Origin: JBMOGA01 sp049318625 | GTDB lineage: Bacteria > Pseudomonadota > Alphaproteobacteria > Rhizobiales > Hyphomicrobiaceae | Reading direction: 5' to 3' | NCBI GenBank assembly: GCA_049318625.1 | Contig: JBMOGA010000020.1 | Location: 1 to 54,386, forward strand | Length of the DNA stretch: 54,386 nucleotides | Shown here: positions 42,120-49,429 of the stretch, in pieces | Numbering within the stretch: the stretch's first letter is position 1 | How the letters are laid out: each line of letters starts with the position of its first letter | Program-made: the position numbers and the translations under genes | The notes under the pieces: generated by a model | What the model saw: the letters and a program-made list of their open reading frames with translations, nothing else | Databases searched by the model: none | Told to the model about the DNA's origin: nothing

Positions 42120-42649
42120 AGCCAGTCCCTCCCGCCACGGGCACGCGCCCGGGCCTTGATCCGCTCGTCGCGCTCGGCGTCCGAGATCAGCGGCACCCCG
42201 GTGAGACCGGCGGCGCGCTCGAGCACCCGATCGAGGTCGTCGAGCGGGATGGTGAAGAACCGCCCGCCGCGGCCCATCCGGTAGCCGCCGGCGTCGAGCA
42301 GCAGGACAGCCTCGTCGAGCACACGCTTGGCCGTCGGCGGGCCTGCTGTGTACCGCTGCAGGGCAACGGCGATCGGGTAGGCGTGCATCGCCTGCATGCG
42401 ACGCACCTCTGCCTCGAGATCGGCAGGGCAGCACAGCCGCAGCCAGCGCTCGTGCTCCGGGCCCAGCGCAGCGACGACGCCGAAGTCGAGATCAGCGGCG
42501 GCCTGCCGCTCGGGATCCGGCTTGCGGCCGGGCTTGAGGACGGAAGGCCTGCTCGGCGCGGGTTCGTGCCGCGGCGAAGGCGTCGGCGTTGGCGAGCTCG
42601 TGGCACTGTTTGATGGCCATGCGATACCGGCGGCGGATCGTGTCCTCAT
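42116..42649 (-). CDS. Unknown early protein, possible HTH
   Basis: 177 aa if started at 42649. The first 50 residues are Ser/Pro-rich and overlap the upstream gene by 158 bases in another frame, so the N-terminus may be wrong, but no later ATG, GTG or TTG is obvious. Reliable part: LGPEHERWLRLCCPADLEAE ... GGYRMGRGGRFFTIPLDDLD. No family recognised. Confidence 0.5.
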   Translation of the reverse strand: MRTRSAAGIAWPSNSATSSPTPTPSPRHEPAPSRPSVLKPGRKPDPERQAAADLDFGVVAALGPEHERWLRLCCPADLEAEVRRMQAMHAYPIAVALQRYTAGPPTAKRVLDEAVLLLDAGGYRMGRGGRFFTIPLDDLDRVLERAAGLTGVPLISDAERDERIKARARARGGRDWL

Positions 42650-43013
42650 GACGGTTGAACTCCATCCTTTGTCCGATCGATTTGAATGAGAACTCGTACG
42701 CCACGAGCATCACGATCAACTGGTCGCCGCGGAGCCGGCCGGGCCGGCGAGGACCAGGCGCGAGCCGGGCCCACCACGACAACGCCGTCAGGTAGTCGCC
42801 GAGATCCGACCGGGTCGGCTCGAAGCGGGCGGGCTTCGCCTCGAGGTCGGGGTTCTCGGCCTGCGCCAGCAGGTCGGACCACTCGACGAGGGTGGCCGGC
42901 CAGCAGGCCTTGTAGCGGAGCCAGTCGGCCTCCCGATCGCGCAGCACGCCGAGCGTACGGATCGCGCGGAGCACGCGCCGCTCGATGCTCTCGATCGGGT
43001 GGATGTCCGTCAT
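42492..43013 (-). CDS. HTH-containing early protein (DUF6362-like)
   Basis: 173 aa from the ATG at 43013 (ATGA overlap). Helical N-terminus IESIERRVLRAIRTLGVLRD with WPATLVEWSDLL, then SLGDYLTALSWW-type helix (LGDYLTALSWWARL) and an HTH-like block (FSFKSIGQRMEFNRHEDTIR RRYRMAI). The pattern resembles DUF6362, possibly a small phage regulator. Arg-rich C-terminus overlaps the next gene. Confidence 0.6.
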   Translation of the reverse strand: MTDIHPIESIERRVLRAIRTLGVLRDREADWLRYKACWPATLVEWSDLLAQAENPDLEAKPARFEPTRSDLGDYLTALSWWARLAPGPRRPGRLRGDQLIVMLVAYEFSFKSIGQRMEFNRHEDTIRRRYRMAIKQCHELANADAFAAARTRAEQAFRPQARPQAGSRAAGRR

Positions 43014-43204
43014 GCGCCACCCTTCGACATGAGGCCGATGACCTGGTCGACGTAGTCCTGATGCAGAGCGAGATGCCGCGCGATCCCGGTGCGAGACCAC
43101 CCGAGCTTGCGCAGCCGCCGGATCTCGGCGACGGCAGCCCGGTCCGTGTTCGGTTCCGGGGGGCCGATGTGCGACCGCAGTGCCGTCCGCAGGGCCGTCG
43201 TCAC
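43010..43204 (-). CDS. Small HTH protein
   Basis: 64 aa: AVAEIRRLRKLGWSRTGIAR HLALHQDYVDQVIGLM is a helix-turn-helix. The segment RLGWSRTGIARHL-type is echoed in the C-terminus of the next protein (RYRSIGWSVSGIARRIAVDP), suggesting a duplicated recognition module. Likely DNA-binding accessory factor. Confidence 0.65.
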   Translation of the reverse strand: MTTALRTALRSHIGPPEPNTDRAAVAEIRRLRKLGWSRTGIARHLALHQDYVDQVIGLMSKGGA

Positions 43205-43764
43205 GTCCGCGCCTCCGTGAGTTTCTTGACGATGGACACGCCGCAGATCTCGGCGACAAGATCAGGGTCGACGGCGATCCGCCGGGCGATGCCGCTGACG
43301 GACCACCCGATCGAGCGATAGCGGACGATCTCGCTGACGACTTTGTGGAGAGGCATCGGCAGCATCTGCGCGGCCAGCTTGGCAGTAGGTGCCGCCGGCG
43401 TCTCGGTGGTGAGCGCCACCGGCGCCAAGGGATCGTCCGAGGCTGAGATCGGACGCACGGCCGCGGGCTTCTGAGATGCCTCGGTGACCCAATCGGCGAG
43501 CGCCATCAGTCCGGGATCCTCGGCCATCCGGGCCTCGAAGGCGCGGACGGCATGAAGCACGGTGCTGTGGTCGCGCCGCACGGCCCGGCCGATGTGGGGC
43601 AGGGACCACCCATAGCGGCGGTGGGCGACGTAGATGGCGAGCTGGCGGACGTGCACCAGGTGCCGGGGGCGGCCGCCGCCGAGGACCTCGAACGGGCTGA
43701 TGTCGCAGGCGTGGGCGGCGGCGATGAGGATCCGGCGCACCCGAGGGGTCTGGATGTCGGTCAT
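43201..43764 (-). CDS. DnaA domain IV-like DNA-binding protein
   Basis: 187 aa from the ATG at 43764 (ATGA). Residues about 1-90: RLILIAAAHACDISPFEVLG-type helices, then LAIYVAHRRYGWSLPHIGRA and RRDHSTVLHAVRAFEARMAE, the DnaA domain IV signature (DHSTVLHA) that reads DnaA boxes. No ATPase part. The C-terminus has a second HTH (VRYRSIGWSVSGIARRI). May recognise the phage origin or regulate early genes. Confidence 0.78.
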   Translation of the reverse strand: MTDIQTPRVRRILIAAAHACDISPFEVLGGGRPRHLVHVRQLAIYVAHRRYGWSLPHIGRAVRRDHSTVLHAVRAFEARMAEDPGLMALADWVTEASQKPAAVRPISASDDPLAPVALTTETPAAPTAKLAAQMLPMPLHKVVSEIVRYRSIGWSVSGIARRIAVDPDLVAEICGVSIVKKLTEART

Positions 43765-44210
43765 GCGCACACCTGCTCGTCGACGATGACAGGGGCCACA
43801 CGGGTAGTCTGGCGCTCGATCTCGTCGGTCAGCCAGCCGATCGCCGCCTCGACCTGCTCCCGCACGTTGCGGCCCTGCTCCCAGACGGCGGCGCAGTAGA
43901 TCGCCGTGACCACGTTGGCGATCGTAGGCGACAGCGCGAACTGGTCGACCACCAGGTCGGTGGTGATCTGCCCGTTGGTGGATCCCCGCTTGTGGCGGTC
44001 GGGGATCAGCGGCAGCAGCCGGCGCAGATACCAGCGGGCCTTGGCGAGGTCCTCGGCGCCGCCCTTGCGGCGATGGCGGAGCACGTAGCAGAGCGCGGTC
44101 GCGAGGTAGTGGTTGCTGCCCAGGCCCCAGGCCTCGACCACGGTGATCGCCTCGAGGCCGTCGACGCCCTGGTAGTGGCGCGGAGCTGAAACCGGGTGGT
44201 GCTGCGTCAT
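43761..44210 (-). CDS. DUF3310 family protein
   Basis: 149 aa from the ATG at 44210 with GAGGG upstream. HHPVSAPRHYQGVDGLEAIT then LATALCYVLRHRRKGGAEDL AKARWYLRRL is the DUF3310 pattern, often annotated as phage nucleotide-kinase-like protein; actual role unclear. Extended C-terminal helical region (TANVVTAIYCAAVWEQG-like). Confidence 0.75.
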   Translation of the reverse strand: MTQHHPVSAPRHYQGVDGLEAITVVEAWGLGSNHYLATALCYVLRHRRKGGAEDLAKARWYLRRLLPLIPDRHKRGSTNGQITTDLVVDQFALSPTIANVVTAIYCAAVWEQGRNVREQVEAAIGWLTDEIERQTTRVAPVIVDEQVCA

Positions 44211-44218
44211 GGGATCCC

Positions 44219-45493
44219 TCATGCTGCGGTTTGGGTCAGGATCGGCGGCCAGCGATCGTCCGTTTGCAGATCGCGGCCGGCGATTTCGTGGGCCTGCGCA
44301 ATCTCCGGGCGGCCCTGACGGCGCCAGTGCGCCAGCCAGGCGTGCCACTCGGGGGTGCGGGCGGGGATCGACCACAGCTGCATCGGCGGCTGCGGCGGGG
44401 TGATCGATGGGCTCGCCGGCGGCCACTGCGTCTCGCAGGACAGCGGCCAGCGGTTGCGCTCGACGGTGCGGGCCCAGGCCGACTTGGTCGGATCCTGGAC
44501 GTGATGGGCGAGCCAAGCAGCGTGCTCGGGGGATCCGGGGACGGCCGAGTGCATCGCATCGACCCGGGCCTGCTCGCAGGCGTCCCGGCAGGCCTTGAGG
44601 TGGGGGAAGTCCCGGACCCACTCGGCGGCCAGCCGCTGGCGGGCAAGCCGCAGCGCCGGCGCCGGGAACTCGGCCAGCGCGTCGCGGATGTCGCGGAGCT
44701 CCTGGCGGGGATCGGTCAGCCGCGGGCTCGGCGATTTGGTGGCGGCGAGCGGGGCGATCAGGTGCTCGACGACGTGCCGCCCGGGGCCTGCCTCGGCGAG
44801 CAGCGCGTCGACGGCGTTGCCCCAGCGGGGACCGGCCGTGGTCGGGCCGTTTGAGGGCGAGGGGGGACTATAGGGGGGAGTGGGAGAAGGTTCTAGGTTA
44901 TAGGTTTCAGATAGAAAACTAACCTCTCCCTCTCCCCTTTCTTTCTGAAGGGGTGTGGGGGCCGTTGCACCCTTCGTTGCACCCTTCGCTTCACCCTTCG
45001 CTTCACCCTTCGTTGCACCCTTAAGAGTGCTCTCGGCTGCACCCTTCGCTTCACCCTTAAGGGTGCACTCGGCTTCACCCTCGTCGTTATGGGTGCAGTC
45101 GGCTTCACCCTTAAGGGTGGTCTCGGCTTCACTCTGCAAGGGTGCACTGGTTGCACCCTTCTGGTGGTGACCGATCAGGACGGCATACAAGATCTCGCGA
45201 GCGGCCAGTTTCTCGATGATTTCGACGTTGAGACGATAGCGGGCCCGGTCGCCGGCGCCGGCGCCGCCCACATGCTCTCGCACGAGGATCCCAGCACGGC
45301 GGAGCTCGCTGCGGATCGTCTTGGCGCTGCGCTCTCCGACCTCGGACACTTCCATGATCGCCTCGACGTCGGACTCGAAGCCCTCGCCGCGGTCGTTCGC
45401 GCTGTCGCAGAAAGCCCATAGCGCGAGCTTGCGCGTGGCCAGCCGCTCGCCGAACGGAATGCGCTTCACGTAGCCCACAAGTTTGCTTGACAC
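44219..45493 (-). CDS. Replication initiator with N-terminal winged helix
   Basis: 424 aa from a GTG at 45493 (VSSKLVGYVKRIPFGERLAT); the frame runs to 45541. N-terminal domain RKLALWAFCDSANDRGEGF ... GERSAKTIRSELRRAGILV REH is a winged HTH like that of phage O/DnaT-type initiators. Residues about 110-195 are a repeated Lys-Gly-Glu-Ala linker (KGEA/KGAT) encoded by DNA iterons. The C-terminal half is Trp/Pro-rich with helix EFPAPALRLARQRLAAEWVR and probably binds helicase or primase. Gene-internal iterons strongly support a lambda O-like role. Confidence 0.7.
   Translation of the reverse strand: MSSKLVGYVKRIPFGERLATRKLALWAFCDSANDRGEGFESDVEAIMEVSEVGERSAKTIRSELRRAGILVREHVGGAGAGDRARYRLNVEIIEKLAAREILYAVLIGHHQKGATSAPLQSEAETTLKGEADCTHNDEGEAECTLKGEAKGAAESTLKGATKGEAKGEAKGATKGATAPTPLQKERGEGEVSFLSETYNLEPSPTPPYSPPSPSNGPTTAGPRWGNAVDALLAEAGPGRHVVEHLIAPLAATKSPSPRLTDPRQELRDIRDALAEFPAPALRLARQRLAAEWVRDFPHLKACRDACEQARVDAMHSAVPGSPEHAAWLAHHVQDPTKSAWARTVERNRWPLSCETQWPPASPSITPPQPPMQLWSIPARTPEWHAWLAHWRRQGRPEIAQAHEIAGRDLQTDDRWPPILTQTAA
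44889..45164. other. Candidate phage replication origin: 12-bp iterons plus AT-rich element
   Basis: KCACCCTTCGYT-type repeats begin at 44967, 44979, 44991, 45003, 45015, then 45039, 45051, 45075, 45105, 45129 (degenerate) and 45153. Spacing is 12 or 24 bases except one step of 30. Some units end in the palindrome CACCCTTAAGGGTG. Downstream in gene direction lies a markedly AT-rich stretch (44889-44923). Iterons inside the initiator gene followed by an AT-rich unwinding element is the lambda ori layout. Confidence 0.7.
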
Positions 45494-45617
45494 GCGTTCC
45501 GGTCCCTCTTGCCGAGCCAGGCGACGCACCGTAGGGTGCACATCACCAACGGGCTCGGTCCTGTTCCCACCGAGTTCGTCAACGGCCCGCAGGTGGCACT
45601 GCGGGCCGTCATTCGTT

Positions 45618-45821
45618 TCAGAGCAGCGCTTTGTCCGCCGCCAGCCAATCCGGCAGCGTCACGATCACCAGGCCGGTCCGCTGCCGGTCTTCCATCGCCG
45701 GCGTCATGGTGATCTGAGAGAGCGGCAGCCAGACCTCCTGGATCCCGTCCGTGACGCAGACCGCGTGATCGGTCTTCCGCACGATCTGCACGGCAATCTC
45801 GATCTGCTCCGCCGTCGTCAT
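45618..45821 (-). CDS. Unknown small early protein
   Basis: 67 aa from the ATG at 45821 (TGATG overlap): MTTAEQIEIAVQIVRKTDHA, then VCVTDGIQEVWLPLSQITMT and a short beta segment. Acidic, compact; no family recognised. Confidence 0.6.
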   Translation of the reverse strand: MTTAEQIEIAVQIVRKTDHAVCVTDGIQEVWLPLSQITMTPAMEDRQRTGLVIVTLPDWLAADKALL

Positions 45822-46093
45822 CACGCCACCTGCACGACAGCGGAGACCGGCGGCGTCTCCGCCGACAGGGGCGCGGTCAACTCGATGTGGGCCGAGGGCT
45901 CGATCTGCGGTGCCTTCGGAACCGGCATCGTCACCGCAACGATGAAGTCGAAGTGCCCATCGTCGTCGTCGACGACATCGGAAAGGTCGTGACCCTCATT
46001 GATCTCGTCGGCCGTGGCAGCACACGTGCGGCCATCCGCGCCGATGCGGATGTGCACGTTGACGGTCTTCTTTTCGGCGTGTTCGGCTTCCAT
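45821..46093 (-). CDS. Unknown small acidic early protein
   Basis: 90 aa from the ATG at 46093, which has GAGGG five bases upstream; a GTG at 46120 is less likely. KKTVNVHIRIGADGRTCAAT, then a run of Asp (SDVVDDDDGHFDF). Ends in a Pro/Ala-rich tail. No family recognised. Confidence 0.6.
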   Translation of the reverse strand: MEAEHAEKKTVNVHIRIGADGRTCAATADEINEGHDLSDVVDDDDGHFDFIVAVTMPVPKAPQIEPSAHIELTAPLSAETPPVSAVVQVA

Positions 46094-46250
46094 GTTTCCC
46101 TCGCTCAGGTTCACGCTCACTCACCTCGAGACGGCGGCGAGGGCCACGCCCTGCAAGCCAGCCGCCTGTGCTCCGCGCACAAGAAATCTCCGCTGCAAAC
46201 GAGCGCCCCAGCGCTGCTGCTCAATCCGTCAGTCGTGTCAGTCCCAACCC

Positions 46251-46778
46251 CTACGCCGCGAGGCGAAGCGACAGCTGCGCCGTCTCCGCACGCTTGCGCC
46301 GCTCGCGCGCCACGGCGACCTTCTGCTGGACGGCAGAGGGGAACCGGTAGTGCTGCTTGCGGATGTTCCGGTCGGTCGCGTACTTCCAGGGCCGGGGCGT
46401 GCCGGAGCGGTAGGCCCCGATCGACTTGGTCAACGCCATCGGACTGGGGCACTCGGCCTGGATGAGCTCGGCGAACTCCTCGGCGTAGTGCACGATCTCG
46501 TCGAGCACCAGGTCGGTGTCGGCGAGCCCGTCCTGCTGAGACATCCAGCGCGCGTAGCGGGCCGCGAACGCCTCGGTCGGCAGACGCTCCCGCCACTCGC
46601 TGACGGGTGTCAGGACAGCAGGCGCGGCCGGCGCCGGCGAGGCATCGCCGGGGGTCGGCTTCATAAGCACCACGGTGATCGGCACGAAGTCGATCAGCAG
46701 CGGTGGAGCGTCAGCCAGAGAGGCCCGGCGGATGCCGAGTCGCTCGAGCCAATGACGCAGGCGTGTGGCAACGGACAT
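46251..46778 (-). CDS. Unknown early protein
   Basis: 175 aa from the ATG at 46778 with a strong AGGAGG. Basic N-terminus (SVATRLRHWLERLGIRRASL), Pro linker, then helices with acidic VLDEIVHYAEEFAELIQAE and a basic C-terminus (RERRKRAETAQLSLRLAA). First gene after the terminator that follows the Cro-like gene. No family recognised. Confidence 0.6.
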   Translation of the reverse strand: MSVATRLRHWLERLGIRRASLADAPPLLIDFVPITVVLMKPTPGDASPAPAAPAVLTPVSEWRERLPTEAFAARYARWMSQQDGLADTDLVLDEIVHYAEEFAELIQAECPSPMALTKSIGAYRSGTPRPWKYATDRNIRKQHYRFPSAVQQKVAVARERRKRAETAQLSLRLAA

Positions 46779-47119
46779 CCGTGGCCTCCTGTTGATGCAG
46801 ACGCAATGCAACGGACGCCACTGAAAGCAACTGCCGGGGGCGGAGTGATTTGCGGGGTGCGACTGACCACCGAAGTGGATGCCGGCCTCGCTCCCGATCA
46901 CACCTCTCGACTTAGTCGGACGCCCCGGCGCGCCCGGGCGCTACCCGCGAGGCCGGCACATTCGAAACTCGATCCCGAGAAAAGGGGCCACCGGAGAACC
47001 GGCGGCCCAAGTCTAGGGAGGAAACGCCCCTAAGGGCCTGGTACACCGCGAGGTGCACCGCAGGTGAGACCGTGGCGATCTCATCTGCGCTAAACCCAGC
47101 GCTACGCGGTACTGACTGA
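46779..47119. other. Leader between cro-like gene and early operon
   Basis: About 340 bases without a convincing gene on either strand. It contains the minus-strand terminator at 46978-47008. Position parallels the lambda tR1/nut leader after cro, so antitermination signals may lie here; none could be recognised by eye. Confidence 0.4.
46978..47008 (-). terminator. Terminator downstream of the cro-like gene
   Basis: GGGCC-A-CCGG (46985-46994), AGAA loop, CCGG-C-GGCCC (46999-47008): a stem with one A/C mismatch. On the minus strand it is followed by CTTTTCTC. It would limit read-through from the Cro-like gene into the replication operon. Confidence 0.75.
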
Positions 47120-47356
47120 TTACTCGGCGGCGGCCGTACGGGTTGGCACTTCGAAAAACCAGTTGTTGTCCCAGTTCACGCCGCGCGATTGGGCGAAGCA
47201 CCGGATGCGGCGCTGCGCTTCGGCAGAGAATGGGTGCCCGTTTTCGAAGCGAGAGACCGTCGCCTGCTCGTAGCCAAGCGCATCGGCGAACTCCTGTTGG
47301 GTCCGGAATCCGAAGACGTGCTTGCGGATGAATGATGCAGGCGTCAGTTCGCTCAT
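47120..47356 (-). CDS. Cro-like HTH regulator
   Basis: 78 aa. Starts MSELTPASFIRKHVFGFRTQ; TQQEFADALGYEQATVSRFE is a classical HTH (recognition helix QATVSRFENG). Divergent from the CI-like repressor with a shared operator. Small single-domain size fits Cro; it would repress the repressor or early promoters in lytic growth. Confidence 0.75.
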   Translation of the reverse strand: MSELTPASFIRKHVFGFRTQQEFADALGYEQATVSRFENGHPFSAEAQRRIRCFAQSRGVNWDNNWFFEVPTRTAAAE

Positions 47357-47364
47357 GGGGGAAT

Positions 47365-47393
47365 CGGATACATCAAATGTATGACTCGCGCAA
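47365..47393 (-). promoter_or_regulatory. Early promoter and operator for the cro-like gene
   Basis: Minus-strand -35 TTGCGC (47393-47388) and -10 TATCCG (47370-47365) with 17-base spacing. ATACATTTGATGTAT (minus reading, 47382-47368), an inverted repeat, sits across spacer and -10. The same 15-mer with one change is in the promoter at 48438-48465. Confidence 0.65.
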
Positions 47394-47451
47394 CTGGCGG
47401 CAGACAGTTACTGTATTGGCGGGTTGGCGAGTCTTCGGCAATGGTGCGGCC

Positions 47452-48051
47452 ATGTCACACGATGTGGGTGCCAAAATCCGACGGCTCAGAATGGCGCTTG
47501 GCGAGAGCCAGGCGCTATTTGGTGATCGCTTCAGCGTGGAGCAGCCGACCGTTAGTCGGTGGGAAAAAGGCGAAGAAGTGCAGCGCAAACATCGGTCGCA
47601 GCTAGCCGAATTGGCCGGACTGTCCGTGGCGGAGTTCTTCCACTCGGCAGAGCAGCCGCGCGTGATCCCGGTGGTCGGTTATGTCGCCGGAGGGGAGCGG
47701 TTCATCCCAGTAGTACAGGGTGAGGCGGGCAATGGCTTCGACCATGTGACGCTGTCTATCGACCCCGACGACAACATAGCCGTCAGAGTTCGTGGAGACT
47801 CGATGAGCCCTGTCTACCGGGACGGCGAGGTCATCGTCGGTCGGCGCTTGGAGGGGTCCGACGTTAGCCGTGCCGTGGGTCTCGATTGCATCGCGATGAC
47901 AACCGGCGGCGAAGGCTACGTGAAGCGCATCTTGAAGGGGGCGGCGCCGGGATCGTATCGGCTACGGTCCTACAACCCATCGTACGAAGACATCGAGGAC
48001 GTCGCCCTCGCGTGGGCGGCGCCCATCTGGATGATTATGCGTCAACGCTAG
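47452..48051 (+). CDS. CI-like repressor with S24 self-cleavage domain
   Basis: 199 aa from the ATG at 47452; the frame is open from 47332 but upstream codons overlap the operator region. Residues 5-55: HTH (SQALFGDRFSVEQPTVSRWE). C-terminal LexA/CI-type peptidase: cleavage site Ala79-Gly80 in VVGYVAGG, nucleophile Ser117 (RGDSMSP) and Lys158 (GYVKRIL). It maintains lysogeny and would be inactivated by RecA after DNA damage, so the prophage should be SOS-inducible. Convergent with the 48048-48371 gene. Confidence 0.9.
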   Translation: MSHDVGAKIRRLRMALGESQALFGDRFSVEQPTVSRWEKGEEVQRKHRSQLAELAGLSVAEFFHSAEQPRVIPVVGYVAGGERFIPVVQGEAGNGFDHVTLSIDPDDNIAVRVRGDSMSPVYRDGEVIVGRRLEGSDVSRAVGLDCIAMTTGGEGYVKRILKGAAPGSYRLRSYNPSYEDIEDVALAWAAPIWMIMRQR

Positions 48052-48371
48052 TCGGGTGTCAGAACGCCGCAAGCGGCACTGATCTGCGCGAGCGATGTCC
48101 GACGCATCATAACGACCGCTTCTTTCTCGGCGCGAGTGCGTGCTCGCATTGCCGAGTTCAGGCAGCTGAACATCTTGTATCCGGCGACTATCGGCGAAGC
48201 GTCCGGCCACGCTAGGCGGCCGGCGGCCGTGGCCCACACCACTTTTTCCGTCTCGTCCGCCCGCTCCCAATCGCGACCGGTGCTCTGCGCGGAGAGTTCT
48301 CCCGCGTGCGCCGGAATGGCGGCGAACAGTGTTGTGATCAGCAAGGCAATCCACATCACACGGCCTCCCAT
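48048..48371 (-). CDS. Secreted small protein, possible lysogenic-conversion gene
   Basis: 107 aa (or from Met6). Signal peptide MWIALLITTLFAAIPAHAGE; mature part helical with Cys in FSCLNSAMRARTRAEKEAVV and SAACGVLTP. Its 3' end overlaps the repressor stop by four bases on the opposite strand. It lies inside the immunity region, divergent from an early promoter; probably made in the lysogen. Function unknown. Confidence 0.6.
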   Translation of the reverse strand: MGGRVMWIALLITTLFAAIPAHAGELSAQSTGRDWERADETEKVVWATAAGRLAWPDASPIVAGYKMFSCLNSAMRARTRAEKEAVVMMRRTSLAQISAACGVLTPD

Positions 48372-48437
48372 CGTGTCTGCAGTGCGACACTAGCGCGGTC
48401 GCCTTGTGGACCACATACAGAAAATGAATTTCTCGCA

Positions 48438-48465
48438 TTGTCGAATCATACAATTGATGTATGTT
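48438..48465 (+). promoter_or_regulatory. Rightward early promoter with repressor operator
   Basis: -35 TTGTCG (48438-48443), 16-base spacer, -10 TATGTT (48460-48465). The operator ATACAATTGATGTAT (48448-48462) differs from the cro-side operator by one base in the same orientation, and both follow TC. It should drive the plus-strand operon toward integrase, under CI-like control. Confidence 0.7.
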
Positions 48466-48592
48466 CGGGGTGCTTCAGGTCCCCACTTGAGCACATCGAG
48501 CCGGCCGGCGGCTCACCGATCAGTGTCGTCGGCCGGTCTTTTTCGTCAGTGGCGTGAGGAGTGCTCACAGTTGCAACCCAAAGCTACCGCCC

Positions 48593-48826
48593 ATGCCACC
48601 GCTCACACCGCAACAGCGCGCCAACATCATGCTCGAGGGCTTCAATGCCGCGCGCGACGGCGTGTGGGCCGGCTCCGACTCCTGCCCCTACTCGCGCGAG
48701 ACGCCCGAGGGGCAGGCGTGGGTCGAGGGCTTCGTCTGCTTTCACAACAGGGTGCCCCCATGGCCAAACAGGATCTCGATCAAGCCCTGGCTCTCATTCG
48801 AAGCCTTGCTGCGGCCGCTGAGCTGA
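48593..48826 (+). CDS. Ribosome modulation factor-like small protein
   Basis: 77 aa from the ATG at 48593 (a GTG at 48554 is possible). RANIMLEGFNAARDGVWAGS then CPYSRETPEGQAWVEGFV carries the RMF/CrpP-type pattern GxxAAxxG...PY...WxxGF. Might bind ribosomes or another host target early in infection. Its 3' part overlaps the next gene by 67 bases. Confidence 0.6.
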   Translation: MPPLTPQQRANIMLEGFNAARDGVWAGSDSCPYSRETPEGQAWVEGFVCFHNRVPPWPNRISIKPWLSFEALLRPLS

Positions 48827-49098
48827 CGGCGAAGCAGCTCGAGAGTGCCGCTCCGGCAGTCGCCCCAGCTGTCGCACCGGAGCCGCCGGCCGAGCCGCAG
48901 CGTCAGGTCGTCTACTCGGGACTGAACGTCGCCGGCGCCGACGAGCTGCTGTTCGACGCCAAGCTGATCAGCACCATCAAAGCCCTGCGCAGCGCCGCCG
49001 GATCGCGCGCGCCGCAGGAACTGCGCGAGGCCGCGGACTACTGCTTGCGGCTGATCGTCGAGCGCAACGCGCGGGGCCGCTCGCGGCTCGCCGCTTAG
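48760..49098 (+). CDS. Unknown early protein
   Basis: 112 aa: MAKQDLDQALALIRSLAAAA ELTAKQLESA, a Pro/Ala-rich linker, then LNVAGADELLFDAKLISTIK and ELREAADYCLRLIVERNARG. Helical, moderately basic C-terminus. No family recognised. Confidence 0.6.
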   Translation: MAKQDLDQALALIRSLAAAAELTAKQLESAAPAVAPAVAPEPPAEPQRQVVYSGLNVAGADELLFDAKLISTIKALRSAAGSRAPQELREAADYCLRLIVERNARGRSRLAA

Positions 49099-49125
49099 GG
49101 AATCGGGAGGGAGACCACCCGAGAG

Positions 49126-49187
49126 GACCGGAGCCGTGCGGGGTACTGCGTTCGCGCGGGATGAAGCGGCTCCGGTCCGCAGTTTTC
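49126..49187 (+). terminator. Terminator-like leader hairpin
   Basis: GACCGGAGCCG (49126-49136) and CGGCTCCGGTC (49167-49177), perfect 11-bp stem with a 30-base loop, then CGCAGTTTTC, followed by GAGGG and the next ATG. Same design as the hairpins before 34991 and 22033, suggesting an attenuator. Confidence 0.65.
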
Positions 49188-49201
49188 AGTGAGGGAGAGC
49201 C

Positions 49202-49429
49202 ATGCTGGACTTGGGGAAACGATCGGCCGCCGTCCGACTATGGAACCGCGGCAGCAGCTACGCGCAGATCGCCCGGCGGATCGAAGCGTCGATCGCGGAC
49301 GTCGAGGGCTACCTGACGCGGCGGCGCGGCTGGCCGCACCAGATCGGCCACAACCACCTCGAGCAGCGGCTGCGGCCGCGACCGGAACCTTCTCTCCCCC
49401 GCTTCTCGATCATGGAGCGGGAGCCGTGA
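49202..49429 (+). CDS. Small HTH protein
   Basis: 75 aa: MLDLGKRSAAVRLWNRGSSY AQIARRIEASIADVEGYL is a helix-turn-helix of the Sigma70-r4/GcrA-like short type. Basic C-terminus. Start has GAGGGAGAG. May be an early regulator. Confidence 0.65.
   Translation: MLDLGKRSAAVRLWNRGSSYAQIARRIEASIADVEGYLTRRRGWPHQIGHNHLEQRLRPRPEPSLPRFSIMEREP

Noticed and set aside
44964..45164. CRISPR-like short repeats
   Set aside because: Units are 12 bp with no unique spacers, inside an open frame; iterons fit better.
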